This document shows positions 1-8,276 of a stretch of 64,000 nucleotides of DNA, piece after piece. Origin of the DNA: Mangrovicoccus sp049603835 (lineage in GTDB: Bacteria > Pseudomonadota > Alphaproteobacteria > Rhodobacterales > Rhodobacteraceae); contig JBMYSZ010000002.1 in assembly GCA_049603835.1 (NCBI GenBank), positions 287,220-351,219 of the forward strand, read 5' to 3'. How positions within the stretch are numbered: position 1 is the first letter of the stretch; the number at the start of each line of letters is the position of its first letter. The translations under genes and the position numbers were made by a program. The notes under the pieces were generated by a model. The model saw only the letters and a program-made list of their open reading frames with translations. It was not told the DNA's origin and searched no databases.

Positions 1-801
1 AGCCCGCCCGAAGCCCCGCAGCTCTCAGGTGGCGAAATTGCTGGCGAGGTCACGCTCGGCAATAGTTTTGCCGATTTGGCTGCAGGGGTCATTAGTCCAG
101 TGGCTGGTGAGGCGGATAGAGCAGAGCCGGTCCCGGTGCAGGAAAAGGCCCCATTGGCCGAGGCAATGACCGCGCCCAGCCCAGCCCCGCATGTGGAAAA
201 ATCTGTTGCTGCCTCGGCTATTGCGGTGTCTGTCCAGGTGCGCTTAGAGCCGGTGGTGCCAGAGGTCTCTGAGGTGGCTCAGGCAATTTCCCACGAAATC
301 GCTGCCCTAAGCCCAACCGAGGCCGCGCCGCAAATTCAAAAGCCGACCCCAAGCACAGCGCGGCCCATGATGCGGCCAGAACGCAATGAAAGGCCAGCCC
401 CGGCGCGCCAAAGCCCGGCACCGAAACGCGGAACGGCTGCGGTGACGGCGGTCGCTGGCCAGGCAGAAGGACAGGCAAAGGCTACAAACCGTGAAAGTTC
501 GCAAGCAAAGAAAACCATCGCCGAGCAATTGGGCGGCAAGGCCTTAAAACGCTATCAGGCCAATGTGCTGCGCAAAATCGATCGTGCCCCGAAACGCGGC
601 GCGGGCGCGAAGGGCAGCGCGGTGATCGGGCTGGGGATTGGTCAAGATGGGCGGGTAATGGTGCTGAAAGTGGTCAAAACCTCAGGCAATCCGCAGATCG
701 ACCAAATCGCGCTGCAACAAGTCCGCCGCGCCGCCCCCTTCGCCCCGCCGCCCCATGGGGGAACGGTGAAATTCACCCTTCGGGTCAAGGCGCAGGGCTA
801 A
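1..801 (+). CDS. TonB-like energy transducer, C-terminal part (5' end outside window)
   Basis: The reading frame is already open at base 1 and no convincing start with a ribosome site is seen, so the gene begins upstream and its N-terminal membrane anchor is missing here. The visible protein is a long Pro/Ala-rich linker, as expected for a periplasm-spanning TonB, followed by a basic C-terminal domain of about 85 residues. That domain has the TonB pattern GxGQDGRV (near nt 630-655), then VVKTSGNPQIDQ and FTLRVK at the end. TonB-family proteins couple ExbB/ExbD energy to outer-membrane receptors. A second, complete tonB sits with exbBD at 10902-13057, so this copy probably serves another receptor or has a specialised role. 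The family is fairly certain; the partner is unknown. Confidence 0.75.
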   Translation, partial: SPPEAPQLSGGEIAGEVTLGNSFADLAAGVISPVAGEADRAEPVPVQEKAPLAEAMTAPSPAPHVEKSVAASAIAVSVQVRLEPVVPEVSEVAQAISHEIAALSPTEAAPQIQKPTPSTARPMMRPERNERPAPARQSPAPKRGTAAVTAVAGQAEGQAKATNRESSQAKKTIAEQLGGKALKRYQANVLRKIDRAPKRGAGAKGSAVIGLGIGQDGRVMVLKVVKTSGNPQIDQIALQQVRRAAPFAPPPHGGTVKFTLRVKAQG

Positions 802-851
802 CCCAAAGCCCCCGCCAGGCCTGAGCCCTCGCGCCGTTTTGCAAATTAGCA

Positions 852-893
852 AAAGGCGGTCGAATTTATTTTCGGCCGCTTTGATTTTTTTTT
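852..893 (+). terminator. Rho-independent terminator after the TonB-like gene
   Basis: A stem of about 12 pairs with one bulged G and one G-T pair is formed by 852-864 and 871-882, with the loop TTTATT, followed by a run of nine T at 885-893. The T-tract runs directly into the -35 element of the putative ECF promoter at 893-922, so the same T-rich DNA may also act as an upstream element of that promoter. Confidence 0.7.
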
Positions 894-922
894 GAACCCT
901 TTCCGGTCCCGCCCCGACCTAA
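893..922 (+). promoter_or_regulatory. Putative ECF-sigma promoter of the RTX cytolysin
   Basis: TGAACC at 893-898, a 16-base spacer, then CGACCTAA at 915-922. The element lies 54 bases before the RTX start codon at 977 and follows a T-run. The same bipartite element with identical spacing occurs before the anti-sigma gene, the protease gene and the PA14-RTX gene. TGAACC resembles the GGAACC/TGAAC type -35 boxes used by ECF sigma factors. Assignment to the sigma factor at 6910-7461 is inference. Confidence 0.65.
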
Positions 923-976
923 GGGTGTCGCTCGCGCAGGAGCATTTAGGAATTCGCCAATTTTGAGGGCAATAAA

Positions 977-3900
977 ATGACTGACGATACACAAAACGCA
1001 CCGGAACTTATTGAGGGTGGAATAGCGGCTTATCTCGCTGATCTTCGGGCACATTTTGACTCGCTTGATTATGATCCAACGGAATATGATCGGGATCTTG
1101 GGCTTCAGCAATTGGATATGCTGGCCGAATATTTCGCGGATATGGATGATGACGCGGTCACTATGGCGGATCTGGAAATCGCGTTGAACCAGGTGCTGCA
1201 AAACAGCATGTCAAAGGTTATCGACACCAGCTTCGGCGAAATCCCCCAAGAGCCGCAGGATGATTTTTCCTTCAAGGCGCATACGGCCACGATGATCGAG
1301 AAAGTCGATAAGGGCATCAATAACATTTCCCTGATGCTGGCCGGAATGGACTTTAGCAAGCCGCTGCATGAATGGTCCAAAGTGGCCCCCGCCAAAGCCC
1401 AATCCGAAATGATCCGCAAAGAGATGATCTATACCGTGAGTCTCATGGATAATGCCAAAAATCTGGGCCGCCAGATCGGATCATCCAATGGGATGTTTTC
1501 TGGCGAAGATGGGGATGGCGCCCAGATTGCGGCATTTACCCTAGATGCGATGAAAATGGCGCTCAGATCCTTTCAAATGTCTCGCTTCGATTTAGGGCAA
1601 AAAATCGGCGAAAAGAGCATTGCTAGCCTATCTGAATTGGAAATCAGCAATTCGCTTTTGCAAAAAACCGTCAACGACTTTTTGGAAGGCTCTTCGTTAG
1701 ATTCAGTAGCCAAAAAATATGTATTCTCCATCAATGACACAGATGCAGAAAACAATGACGCAGATGGAGAAGGCGCAGATAAGCCAAAGCAGATTGATTA
1801 CAGCGACGCGGTCGAGAAGCTATTAAAAGAAATCAATCAAACTTTAGAGGTCAAGAAGACAGCCGTTGCCGAGCTATTGAACGAGAAAGACTATCTCACG
1901 ACCGATATTGCCGAAAAGCATTTGGATCTTGGGCTTTTGCTGAATGAGCAATCGGAGTTAAGCGACGACACTAGCCCGGAGGCGCAGGCAAGGCGGGCGG
2001 AGCTTGAAGCTGAAATAGTCAAAGCCAATTCAGATATCGACAGATTGAATGCAAACTTGGAAAGAAATAAAACCAATTTGCAGGACTATAACGCTGATAT
2101 TAAAGAATATACTGTTGTCGAAAAATCTCTTAGTGAAACCTATGCGGATTTCGACACTGCGAAAAAAAGCGACGCGCTTTTGGACGCCGGTTACAAGCTT
2201 TTGGGAATTGGGTCTAGTATTTCCTCTATGCTTGCCAATGGGTTGAGCGGGCAAAATAGCACAACGGGCTATGCCGCGGCCGGAATGAATATGGCGGCTG
2301 ATGTTATTGATGGTTTGGCCGCCATCGCGAAATACAAAGACAGTTATAAAAATTTCAATTCCGGGGCCGGGGCGGTTTCTGGCCTGGTCGGTGTTGGTCC
2401 GCAAATGGCGAGTTTTTCTCAGGCGATTATGGATCTGAAAGACGCGCCTCCAGAAATGCGGGGTTTTTATATTGGCGAAGCAGTGGTGCAGGGCGTCAAC
2501 ATGGCCATGGGGCTCGCTATTGGGGCGATGACCACCTATGCGGCGCTTGCGGGTAATTCGATTTCAAGCATGGTGCCAGTTGTGGGGGTCATGTCTTCGC
2601 TGGTCTCGGCGATCAACCCGCTGCAATGGGCCTCTTTCAAACAGCAAAATGAACATCTCGATGATGTGCGCGCGAAAACCGATATTGAAAGCGAGGCTTA
2701 TGAAACCAGCGCGGATTTCCTAAGCCAATTGTTAGAGACTAGCCGCAATATCGAAGTGGGCTATTATGTGGCTGAAACTGCTGTAGCGGTCGGCGGAGGC
2801 GTTGGAAGCTCTGCACTGGCGGCAACGGGCTTTGGAGCGCCGGTGGCTTTGGCGCTTGCGGGGTTCACTGCGGGCTTGCAGGGGCTATTGGCCGCCACGA
2901 AACAAACTGCCCTGAATAATGCCGCTGAAAATATCGCCGAGAAAATTCGCGCCTTTGATGGTGGGGTGGAAGGCTTTTTCGATCAGAGCTTTGATTATCA
3001 GGCCGATAAAGAGCTAGAGGCATTTTTTGACCAAGCCCAAGCCCTGATTGACCAAGGTTTTGACAATGTCTCGGCGCTTGGATCGGTGCAAATGACGGGC
3101 AGCGATCTGGAGCTCGCGGCAATGTCCGGTATTGGTGGAGAATTGGCGCGAACTCAGGATCATTATGCCGGATATTTGGACAGTGACGATTTGGGAACCG
3201 GCAATTGGGATAAAGAACAGATCTATTTCAAAAACGGGACGATCCATCACGGGGATGCGGCGGAAGAGGCAACCGGTGAATCCACCATGTTGCAATTCAT
3301 CTCTCCCATGGCGGCCGCAGGGGAGGAAGAGCTAACCCGCGAAAAAACCGGCAAGAACAAGTATGAAACCACACTCAAAATCAATGATCTGAGTGGCTGG
3401 ACCCTGATCGATGGTGGCGACAACACCACTTTTGATCTGCGCAATGTGGTGACCAAAGCCCGCGACAGCATAAACGCGCCGCTGAAAGATATTGAAATGA
3501 AGATCCAGGGCAATGCGGGCGATGATATGTTCCTGATGACGGAAACTTCTGGCTCGCAGACCAATACGGCTGGATCGCCCAATATTGATGGCGGCTCGGG
3601 CCAGGACTCTGTCACTTATGCCAATCTGACCACATTGACTGAGGGGCTGAGCGTTCGAACCAATAGCGCGGGCAATCTTGTGGTTGAGAAAACGCTCGAC
3701 GCCTCGACGATGGTACTCGAAGGCGCAATCGGGACCTATCAGACGCAGCGGGGCAAGGAAACGGAGACGGTCGAATATAGCTATATCGATGCGAATGCGA
3801 TTGGCGAAGAGACCAAGCTTTTCGACGAGCTCAAAGATATCGAAATGCTGGCGCTCAGCACGAAAGATGACGATATCCGCGTCGCCGATTACAACAAAGC

Positions 3901-6106
3901 GCTGGTGATTGCGGGTCTTGGTGGCGATGATTATATGGAGCTGGGCCAAGGCCAAGGCGCGATTGGCGGCGAAGGCGATGATAGTTTCCTTCTCGCGGGG
4001 GATCTGAAAACCGTTGGTGAGACGGAAAATGATCTGCCTGAAACGGTGGAGATTTCCGGTGGCGAGGGCTTTGACACGATCCTCCTTGAGGGCAATTGGG
4101 CGGAAACGCTGTTTAAACTTGGCGCCCATTACCTGGTTGCCGATCAGATCTTACAGGATGATGCGGAACTGCTGGCGGCGATGATGCCTGAAAATCTGGC
4201 ATCTGAGCTGGGCGAAGATATCGCTGTCGCTACGGTCGCCAATCTTTTGTCCGAAGATCAATGGGCGATGACATCCATTCTGGCCTTTAACGAGGTGGAA
4301 AATGTCGATTGGGAATTGGAAACCATGGTCGATGTGGTTTTCGAGGGCGGTTTGGCCGAGCTGAATGGCATCATCGATCTGGGCGAATTTTCCGATGCGG
4401 CGCAAAATCTGCTGAACCGCAGCACAATCGGCGATTATACTGGCCGGATTACCTATGATGCGTCTGACTTTGCCGGTGTTTCCGGTCAGACCAGCTATGT
4501 GATCAATGGCACCGCGCGGGGCGAAGGCATTCGCGGCACGGCTTTTGCCGATACGCTCTTTGGCGGCGATGGCGATGATTGGCTGGATGGTCAGGCCGGC
4601 ACCAACCGCCTGGTCGGGGCGGCGGGCGCTGATAGTTTCTATTTCGATATGACGCTGACCTCTGACACCACTGTTGCATTGGTGGATCCAGAGCTGGCAA
4701 CCGGAGAAACCGATGTGGTGTCGCAAACCGCTGGCGATCACTTTGTTTTCCATCTCGGCGCGACGCCAACAACTCAGCTGGCCTTTTCCAAGACCGGGGA
4801 TACTTCGAGCGATCTAGAAATCAGCACCAAAGCCGCGACAGTCGTGATCGAAGATTACTTCACCGCCGCTTATAGCGATTACTCTGATGGGCCGCTTTTC
4901 ACCTTCTCTACCGATTATGGCGAAACGCAGATGGGCTATGACGATGTCGAGGCGCATTTGGGCGATGGCTCGAACGGATCTCTGTCGGTCAGCTATATGG
5001 GGGCGCGCGAGCTTTACATATTGGCAGGTCAGGAACATTGGGGCGATCAGAAAGCGTATCTCGGTCAAAATGCTTATAAGGGGGATCAAACTAACCTCAT
5101 TATCGGCGATTTCGATGGCGATGGGAAATATGACTTTATCGAGCAGCGTGAGGGTCACAACTACATAGCAAAGGTCAATCTATCCACGGGGGAGGATAGT
5201 TTCGCCTATCACGGAACGGTCCATAATAGCGCGGGGACAAGTTCGTCGCTTTTCCGTGGTGATCTGACCAATATGATTGTTGGTGATTTCAACGGTGACG
5301 GCAAAGATGATTTTATCCGCCAAGAAAAAGGCCGTTGGGATGATGACAATAATAATACCGCTCAAGTTTTCCTGGCGACTGGGGACGGCGACTTTAAAAA
5401 ACAAGCCCATCTTTCAAATCTGACTGGCGGCGGCTCGTTCAAAGGTGACCTGACCAATCTTATTGTCGGAGATTTCAACGGCGATGGGCGCGATGATTTT
5501 ATTCGCCAAGAAAAAGGTCGATATGATGATGATGATAACGGTACTGCGCGGATTTACCTGTCGCAAAATAATGGAACTTTCAAGCGCAGCGGCGATTTGC
5601 AAGCTCTGACCAATCAGGACGAAGATATTTTCAAAGGGGATGAAACTCGGATCATCACCGGAGATTTCAATGGCGATGGCCGCGATGATTTCATCCGTCA
5701 GGATTACAAACCAGGTGCGGATAATATCCTGACAACCGAAATTTACCTGGCCACAGAGGATGGCAAATTCGAATTTTGGGATGATTTGGCGACGCTGACC
5801 GGGCAAAAAAATGGTATCTTCAATGGCGAAGATACGAAACTTTATGTGGATGATTTCGACGGAGACGGGCGTGATGATTTCATTGTGCAAGACAGCACCT
5901 ATTATGCTGATATTTATCTTGCTCAAGAGCTTATTCCCGGTTTTGCCTATGAAAAAACCCAGACAGTGGGCGCGAAGCATAATGTTCAGCTTATGACCGG
6001 CGATGTGGATGGCGATGGCGATGCAGATATTTTCCGCCAAGAATATAATGCTTGGGATAATGACGACCGCGCCACAGCGCGGGTTTATGAACTTGAATTC
6101 GCTTAA
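977..6106 (+). CDS. HlyA-type RTX pore-forming cytolysin with FG-GAP/VCBS C-terminus
   Basis: A 1709-residue protein without an N-terminal signal peptide, as expected for type I secretion. Order: helical N-terminus with a predicted coiled coil near 300-400; a long hydrophobic region at about 400-650 containing GAPVALALAGFT near 620, which matches the end of the HlyA pore domain (GSPVALLVSAIT); a segment STMLQFISP near 769 matching HlyA STLLKFVTP; then the toxin acylation region with TGKNKY at 791-796, equivalent to the SGKYEY motif around HlyA K690. A few RTX nonapeptides (for example GGDGDDWLDG near 1195) follow. The last third carries six FG-GAP-like calcium motifs of the type GDFNGDGRDDFI at about 1376, 1435, 1498, 1562, 1624 and 1675, where HlyA has its RTX block and secretion signal. 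The next gene is its acyltransferase. Annotators might label it only as a VCBS-repeat protein. I am confident of the family; lytic activity is inferred. Confidence 0.88.
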   Translation: MTDDTQNAPELIEGGIAAYLADLRAHFDSLDYDPTEYDRDLGLQQLDMLAEYFADMDDDAVTMADLEIALNQVLQNSMSKVIDTSFGEIPQEPQDDFSFKAHTATMIEKVDKGINNISLMLAGMDFSKPLHEWSKVAPAKAQSEMIRKEMIYTVSLMDNAKNLGRQIGSSNGMFSGEDGDGAQIAAFTLDAMKMALRSFQMSRFDLGQKIGEKSIASLSELEISNSLLQKTVNDFLEGSSLDSVAKKYVFSINDTDAENNDADGEGADKPKQIDYSDAVEKLLKEINQTLEVKKTAVAELLNEKDYLTTDIAEKHLDLGLLLNEQSELSDDTSPEAQARRAELEAEIVKANSDIDRLNANLERNKTNLQDYNADIKEYTVVEKSLSETYADFDTAKKSDALLDAGYKLLGIGSSISSMLANGLSGQNSTTGYAAAGMNMAADVIDGLAAIAKYKDSYKNFNSGAGAVSGLVGVGPQMASFSQAIMDLKDAPPEMRGFYIGEAVVQGVNMAMGLAIGAMTTYAALAGNSISSMVPVVGVMSSLVSAINPLQWASFKQQNEHLDDVRAKTDIESEAYETSADFLSQLLETSRNIEVGYYVAETAVAVGGGVGSSALAATGFGAPVALALAGFTAGLQGLLAATKQTALNNAAENIAEKIRAFDGGVEGFFDQSFDYQADKELEAFFDQAQALIDQGFDNVSALGSVQMTGSDLELAAMSGIGGELARTQDHYAGYLDSDDLGTGNWDKEQIYFKNGTIHHGDAAEEATGESTMLQFISPMAAAGEEELTREKTGKNKYETTLKINDLSGWTLIDGGDNTTFDLRNVVTKARDSINAPLKDIEMKIQGNAGDDMFLMTETSGSQTNTAGSPNIDGGSGQDSVTYANLTTLTEGLSVRTNSAGNLVVEKTLDASTMVLEGAIGTYQTQRGKETETVEYSYIDANAIGEETKLFDELKDIEMLALSTKDDDIRVADYNKALVIAGLGGDDYMELGQGQGAIGGEGDDSFLLAGDLKTVGETENDLPETVEISGGEGFDTILLEGNWAETLFKLGAHYLVADQILQDDAELLAAMMPENLASELGEDIAVATVANLLSEDQWAMTSILAFNEVENVDWELETMVDVVFEGGLAELNGIIDLGEFSDAAQNLLNRSTIGDYTGRITYDASDFAGVSGQTSYVINGTARGEGIRGTAFADTLFGGDGDDWLDGQAGTNRLVGAAGADSFYFDMTLTSDTTVALVDPELATGETDVVSQTAGDHFVFHLGATPTTQLAFSKTGDTSSDLEISTKAATVVIEDYFTAAYSDYSDGPLFTFSTDYGETQMGYDDVEAHLGDGSNGSLSVSYMGARELYILAGQEHWGDQKAYLGQNAYKGDQTNLIIGDFDGDGKYDFIEQREGHNYIAKVNLSTGEDSFAYHGTVHNSAGTSSSLFRGDLTNMIVGDFNGDGKDDFIRQEKGRWDDDNNNTAQVFLATGDGDFKKQAHLSNLTGGGSFKGDLTNLIVGDFNGDGRDDFIRQEKGRYDDDDNGTARIYLSQNNGTFKRSGDLQALTNQDEDIFKGDETRIITGDFNGDGRDDFIRQDYKPGADNILTTEIYLATEDGKFEFWDDLATLTGQKNGIFNGEDTKLYVDDFDGDGRDDFIVQDSTYYADIYLAQELIPGFAYEKTQTVGAKHNVQLMTGDVDGDGDADIFRQEYNAWDNDDRATARVYELEFA

Positions 6107-6126
6107 TTAGTGGACAGTAAAAATCG

Positions 6127-6151
6127 GAGGGCAGTTAGAAAACCTGCCCTC
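6127..6151 (+). other. Stem-loop between the RTX cytolysin and acyltransferase genes
   Basis: Perfect 8-base arms, GAGGGCAG at 6127-6134 and CTGCCCTC at 6144-6151, with a 9-base loop. No T-run follows, so it is more likely an RNA processing or partial-attenuation hairpin that lowers acyltransferase mRNA relative to toxin mRNA than a full terminator. Confidence 0.5.
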
Positions 6152-6189
6152 TGCCTGATGAAAATTTCCGATCACAGAAAGATAGACAC

Positions 6190-6678
6190 ATGACTCACCA
6201 ACAAAATTTCACCGCTATGGGCAAACTTTCCTGGCTTTGGATGAATTCGAAACTGCATGCGGATTGGTCGACCCGGCTTATGATGCGCAACCTTATTCCG
6301 CCTGTGAGCCTGGGGCAATTTGAGATCTTGGAAAAAGACGGCCTGCCCGTAGCCTATGTCAGCTGGGCGTTTTTATCGCCCGAAGCTGAGCTGCGCTATA
6401 TTAATTCCCCTTCGCAAATAAAACTGGAAGATTGGACTTCGGGGGACCGCATGTGGTTCATTGATTATGTGTCGCCTTTTTCCGTCCGCCATACGGTTGA
6501 ATTGAAAAGCATCCTGCGCGACCGGTTTGACCATCGTTTTGCGCGCAGCTTGCGGGTGACGCCAGGAAGTGAAAAAGCCCGTGTTGTGACCTATTTCGGC
6601 AAAGAGGTCGAAGAGGGATGGCGCAAAACCGCGGATACTCAGATCCTGTCGCATTTCGCGACAAAAGAGGCTGGCTAA
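6190..6678 (+). CDS. hlyC: RTX toxin-activating lysine acyltransferase (HlyC family)
   Basis: A 162-residue protein with clear HlyC-family features. The N-terminal LSWLWMNSKLHADW matches HlyC VSWLWASSPLHRNW, placing the catalytic histidine at residue 23. PVAYVSWAFLS matches PVAYCSWANLS, and DWTSGDRMWFIDYVSPF matches DWTSGDRKWFIDWIAPF, with the catalytic aspartate at residue 92. Both catalytic positions have the same numbering as E. coli HlyC. The family transfers fatty acyl groups from acyl-ACP to internal lysines of the protoxin in the cytoplasm before secretion. It lies 83 bases after the cytolysin, in the order toxin then acyltransferase, the reverse of the classical hlyCABD order. No hlyB or hlyD is found nearby. 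No separate promoter was recognised. Confidence 0.93.
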   Translation: MTHQQNFTAMGKLSWLWMNSKLHADWSTRLMMRNLIPPVSLGQFEILEKDGLPVAYVSWAFLSPEAELRYINSPSQIKLEDWTSGDRMWFIDYVSPFSVRHTVELKSILRDRFDHRFARSLRVTPGSEKARVVTYFGKEVEEGWRKTADTQILSHFATKEAG

Positions 6679-6691
6679 GCTTATGACAAAC

Positions 6692-6720
6692 TGAACCAAT
6701 TCGGTACAGGCTTGGCGTAA
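6692..6720 (+). promoter_or_regulatory. Possible (weak) ECF-type promoter upstream of the sigma gene
   Basis: AAACTGAACC at 6688-6697 is identical to the -35 region before the protease gene (8216-8225). The downstream half is poor: at the usual 16-base spacing it reads GGCGTAA, while CGTAA appears with an 18-base spacer. It may be an autoregulatory promoter of lower strength; the evidence is limited to the -35 half. Confidence 0.3.
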
Positions 6721-6909
6721 CTTGCAAAAAACGCGCCATATTCGGGATATTGGATGCCTCGCCTTTCAGCGCATTCAGCGGGCGAGGTTGCAAATATAAC
6801 TTTTTTCGTTGGTCATTGTCTTTGCAGTGATTGTGTCAACTTTGGCTTTATGCCAGACAGGCGTGGATTAGCCCCGGTTGGGCGAGACCGTTTGTTGGAT
6901 GCGCCGCCG

Positions 6910-7461
6910 ATGTTGACGCAATTAAGCGATGAAACTCTGTTGAAACGTGTGGGGCAGCAAGATCGCCATGCGATGGAGGTTTTGTACAAACGCCATTGTG
7001 CCAGGCTTACAAATTTTGTGCTGAGCACCTGCAAAGATCCCGCAGCGGCGTCAGATGTGGTCCAAGAAACTATGCTGGCTGTTTGGCGTCAGGCTTCGGG
7101 ATTTCAGGGGAAATCTTCGGCGAAAACATGGATTTATGGGATAGCCCGGTTCAAGGCGGTTGACCGTTTGCGGGCGAATGCGCGGCTTAGCCCTAGCGAT
7201 GACATCCCCGAACAGGTGGATGATAGGCCGGGCCCCGAGGCGCAAGCAGTTCTAGCTGGGGATGTGCAGCAGCTACGCATTTGCCTGGGCGAGCTTGACG
7301 ACAAACGCCGCCGCGTGGTGCGGCTCGCCTTCTTCGAAGACATGACCTATGAGGAAATTTCCCAAGTCGAAGGGATCAAAGCCGGGACAGTGAAGTCACG
7401 GGTATTTCATGCCAAACAAGCTTTGATGCGGTGTTTGAGCCGAGCTTTGGGGAAATCCTGA
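6910..7461 (+). CDS. ECF-family RNA polymerase sigma factor
   Basis: A 183-residue sigma-70 protein of the extracytoplasmic-function class, with region 2 in the first half (LYKRHCARLTNFV, then DVVQETMLAVW) and region 4 near the end (FFEDMTYEEISQVEGIKAGTVKSR as a helix-turn-helix). The frame is open further upstream to 6754, but that extension has no family similarity. MLTQLSDETLL at 6910 is the usual beginning of ECF proteins, so I chose that start, although no strong ribosome site precedes it. The gene runs towards the anti-sigma gene, which ends 17 bases beyond on the other strand. I propose it reads the TGAACC-N16-CGAC promoters in this window. Confidence 0.9.
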   Translation: MLTQLSDETLLKRVGQQDRHAMEVLYKRHCARLTNFVLSTCKDPAAASDVVQETMLAVWRQASGFQGKSSAKTWIYGIARFKAVDRLRANARLSPSDDIPEQVDDRPGPEAQAVLAGDVQQLRICLGELDDKRRRVVRLAFFEDMTYEEISQVEGIKAGTVKSRVFHAKQALMRCLSRALGKS

Positions 7462-7478
7462 AGCTTTTCGGGAAATAC

Positions 7479-8063
7479 TCAGGGCTGCGTGACCATGCTC
7501 ACTAGCTGAGAAGACTGGCCAAGCGTTGTGGCGGCGGCATTCTGAGCCGTCGCATCCACAAAGCGGAGCCGATAAATCCCCAAAGCCCCAGGCCCGTCGA
7601 TAACCTGCGCGCCGATCTGGTAGAGTAGGGTGTTAATCTCGCCCAAAGACGCCTCTGGCACAAACATAACCTGCAATTCAAACGCTTCCGCCTGCTCAGA
7701 GACCGGAGCAAAGCCGCCCGTGGGTCCCAGCTGAGGCACTGCCGCAAATTGCCAAAGCGCCACTGCTGCTGCGGCCATAGCAGCGGCTTTCCAAAGGGCG
7801 ATGGGTCGGTTGAGATTGGCGGGTTGGGCCGCTGGCATTTCCAAATGATCGCTGAGCTTTTCCCAGCCCGCATCGATTTCCGCCTTAGGCAATTCATCCG
7901 CATCCAGGGCCTGGCGCAGCTTTCGCATAAATTCTAGCTCGGCGGCGAGTTCGGGCTCGGCGGCCAGCCTTGCCTCGAAGGTCTGCCGCGCCCGCGGATC
8001 CATGCGATCCTGCAGATAGAGTAACACTAGATCGTCTTGGTCGGCGTCGTTTTGGCCGGTCAT
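7479..8063 (-). CDS. Membrane anti-sigma factor with a protease-prodomain-like tail
   Basis: A 194-residue protein. Residues 11-75 form an acidic/basic helical cytoplasmic domain (LVLLYLQDRMDPRARQTFEA, ELAAELEFMRKLR) typical of ECF anti-sigma factors, but the zinc-binding HxxxCxxC motif is absent. One membrane segment lies at about 89-109. The predicted periplasmic part, 128-191, has the pattern FVPEASLGEINTLLYQIGA...IDGPGALGIYRLRF, which resembles the propeptide (I9/fervidolysin-prodomain-like) of subtilisin-type proteases. The start at 8063 is supported by GGAGGGCGGGAG just before the ATG; an upstream extension to 8120 lacks a ribosome site. The sigma factor is convergent and the S8 protease is divergent, so a regulatory trio is likely. 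The tail assignment is by eye and needs a profile search. Confidence 0.78.
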   Translation of the reverse strand: MTGQNDADQDDLVLLYLQDRMDPRARQTFEARLAAEPELAAELEFMRKLRQALDADELPKAEIDAGWEKLSDHLEMPAAQPANLNRPIALWKAAAMAAAAVALWQFAAVPQLGPTGGFAPVSEQAEAFELQVMFVPEASLGEINTLLYQIGAQVIDGPGALGIYRLRFVDATAQNAAATTLGQSSQLVSMVTQP

Positions 8064-8170
8064 CTCCCGCCCTCCATAAAGACATAGCTCTGATGTGCCA
8101 CCGCCTTGGGTCAGTAACAAGTCCAGTCATAAGACAAGTCCCAAGGCCCGGCGATTTTTGTCGTTATGGA

Positions 8171-8199
8171 TTTGTCGTAGCAAGCGGCACATAGGTTCA
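8171..8199 (-). promoter_or_regulatory. Putative ECF-sigma promoter of the anti-sigma gene
   Basis: Read on the minus strand, TGAACC (8199-8194), a 16-base spacer, then CGACAAA (8177-8171). It is preceded by a run of T, like the copies at 893 and 63661. It lies about 108 bases before the anti-sigma start codon and back to back with the protease promoter at 8220-8248. Confidence 0.6.
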
Positions 8200-8219
8200 A
8201 AAAAAATTTCCAAGAAAAC

Positions 8220-8248
8220 TGAACCGCTATTGGCCCCAACCCGACCAA
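8220..8248 (+). promoter_or_regulatory. Putative ECF-sigma promoter of the S8 protease gene
   Basis: TGAACC at 8220-8225, a 16-base spacer, then CGACCAA at 8242-8248, with the protease start codon at 8277. The last seven bases match the element before the PA14-RTX gene exactly. Confidence 0.65.
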
Positions 8249-8276
8249 TGGGTTAGTTGGACTGTGAGGATAAAAC

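Noticed and set aside
3332..4129. 265-residue frame antisense to the RTX cytolysin
   Set aside because: No ribosome site and no motif; the plus-strand protein aligns with HlyA across this interval.
6754..6909. N-terminal extension of the ECF sigma factor
   Set aside because: The extension has no sigma-domain similarity; family members normally begin around the methionine at 6910.
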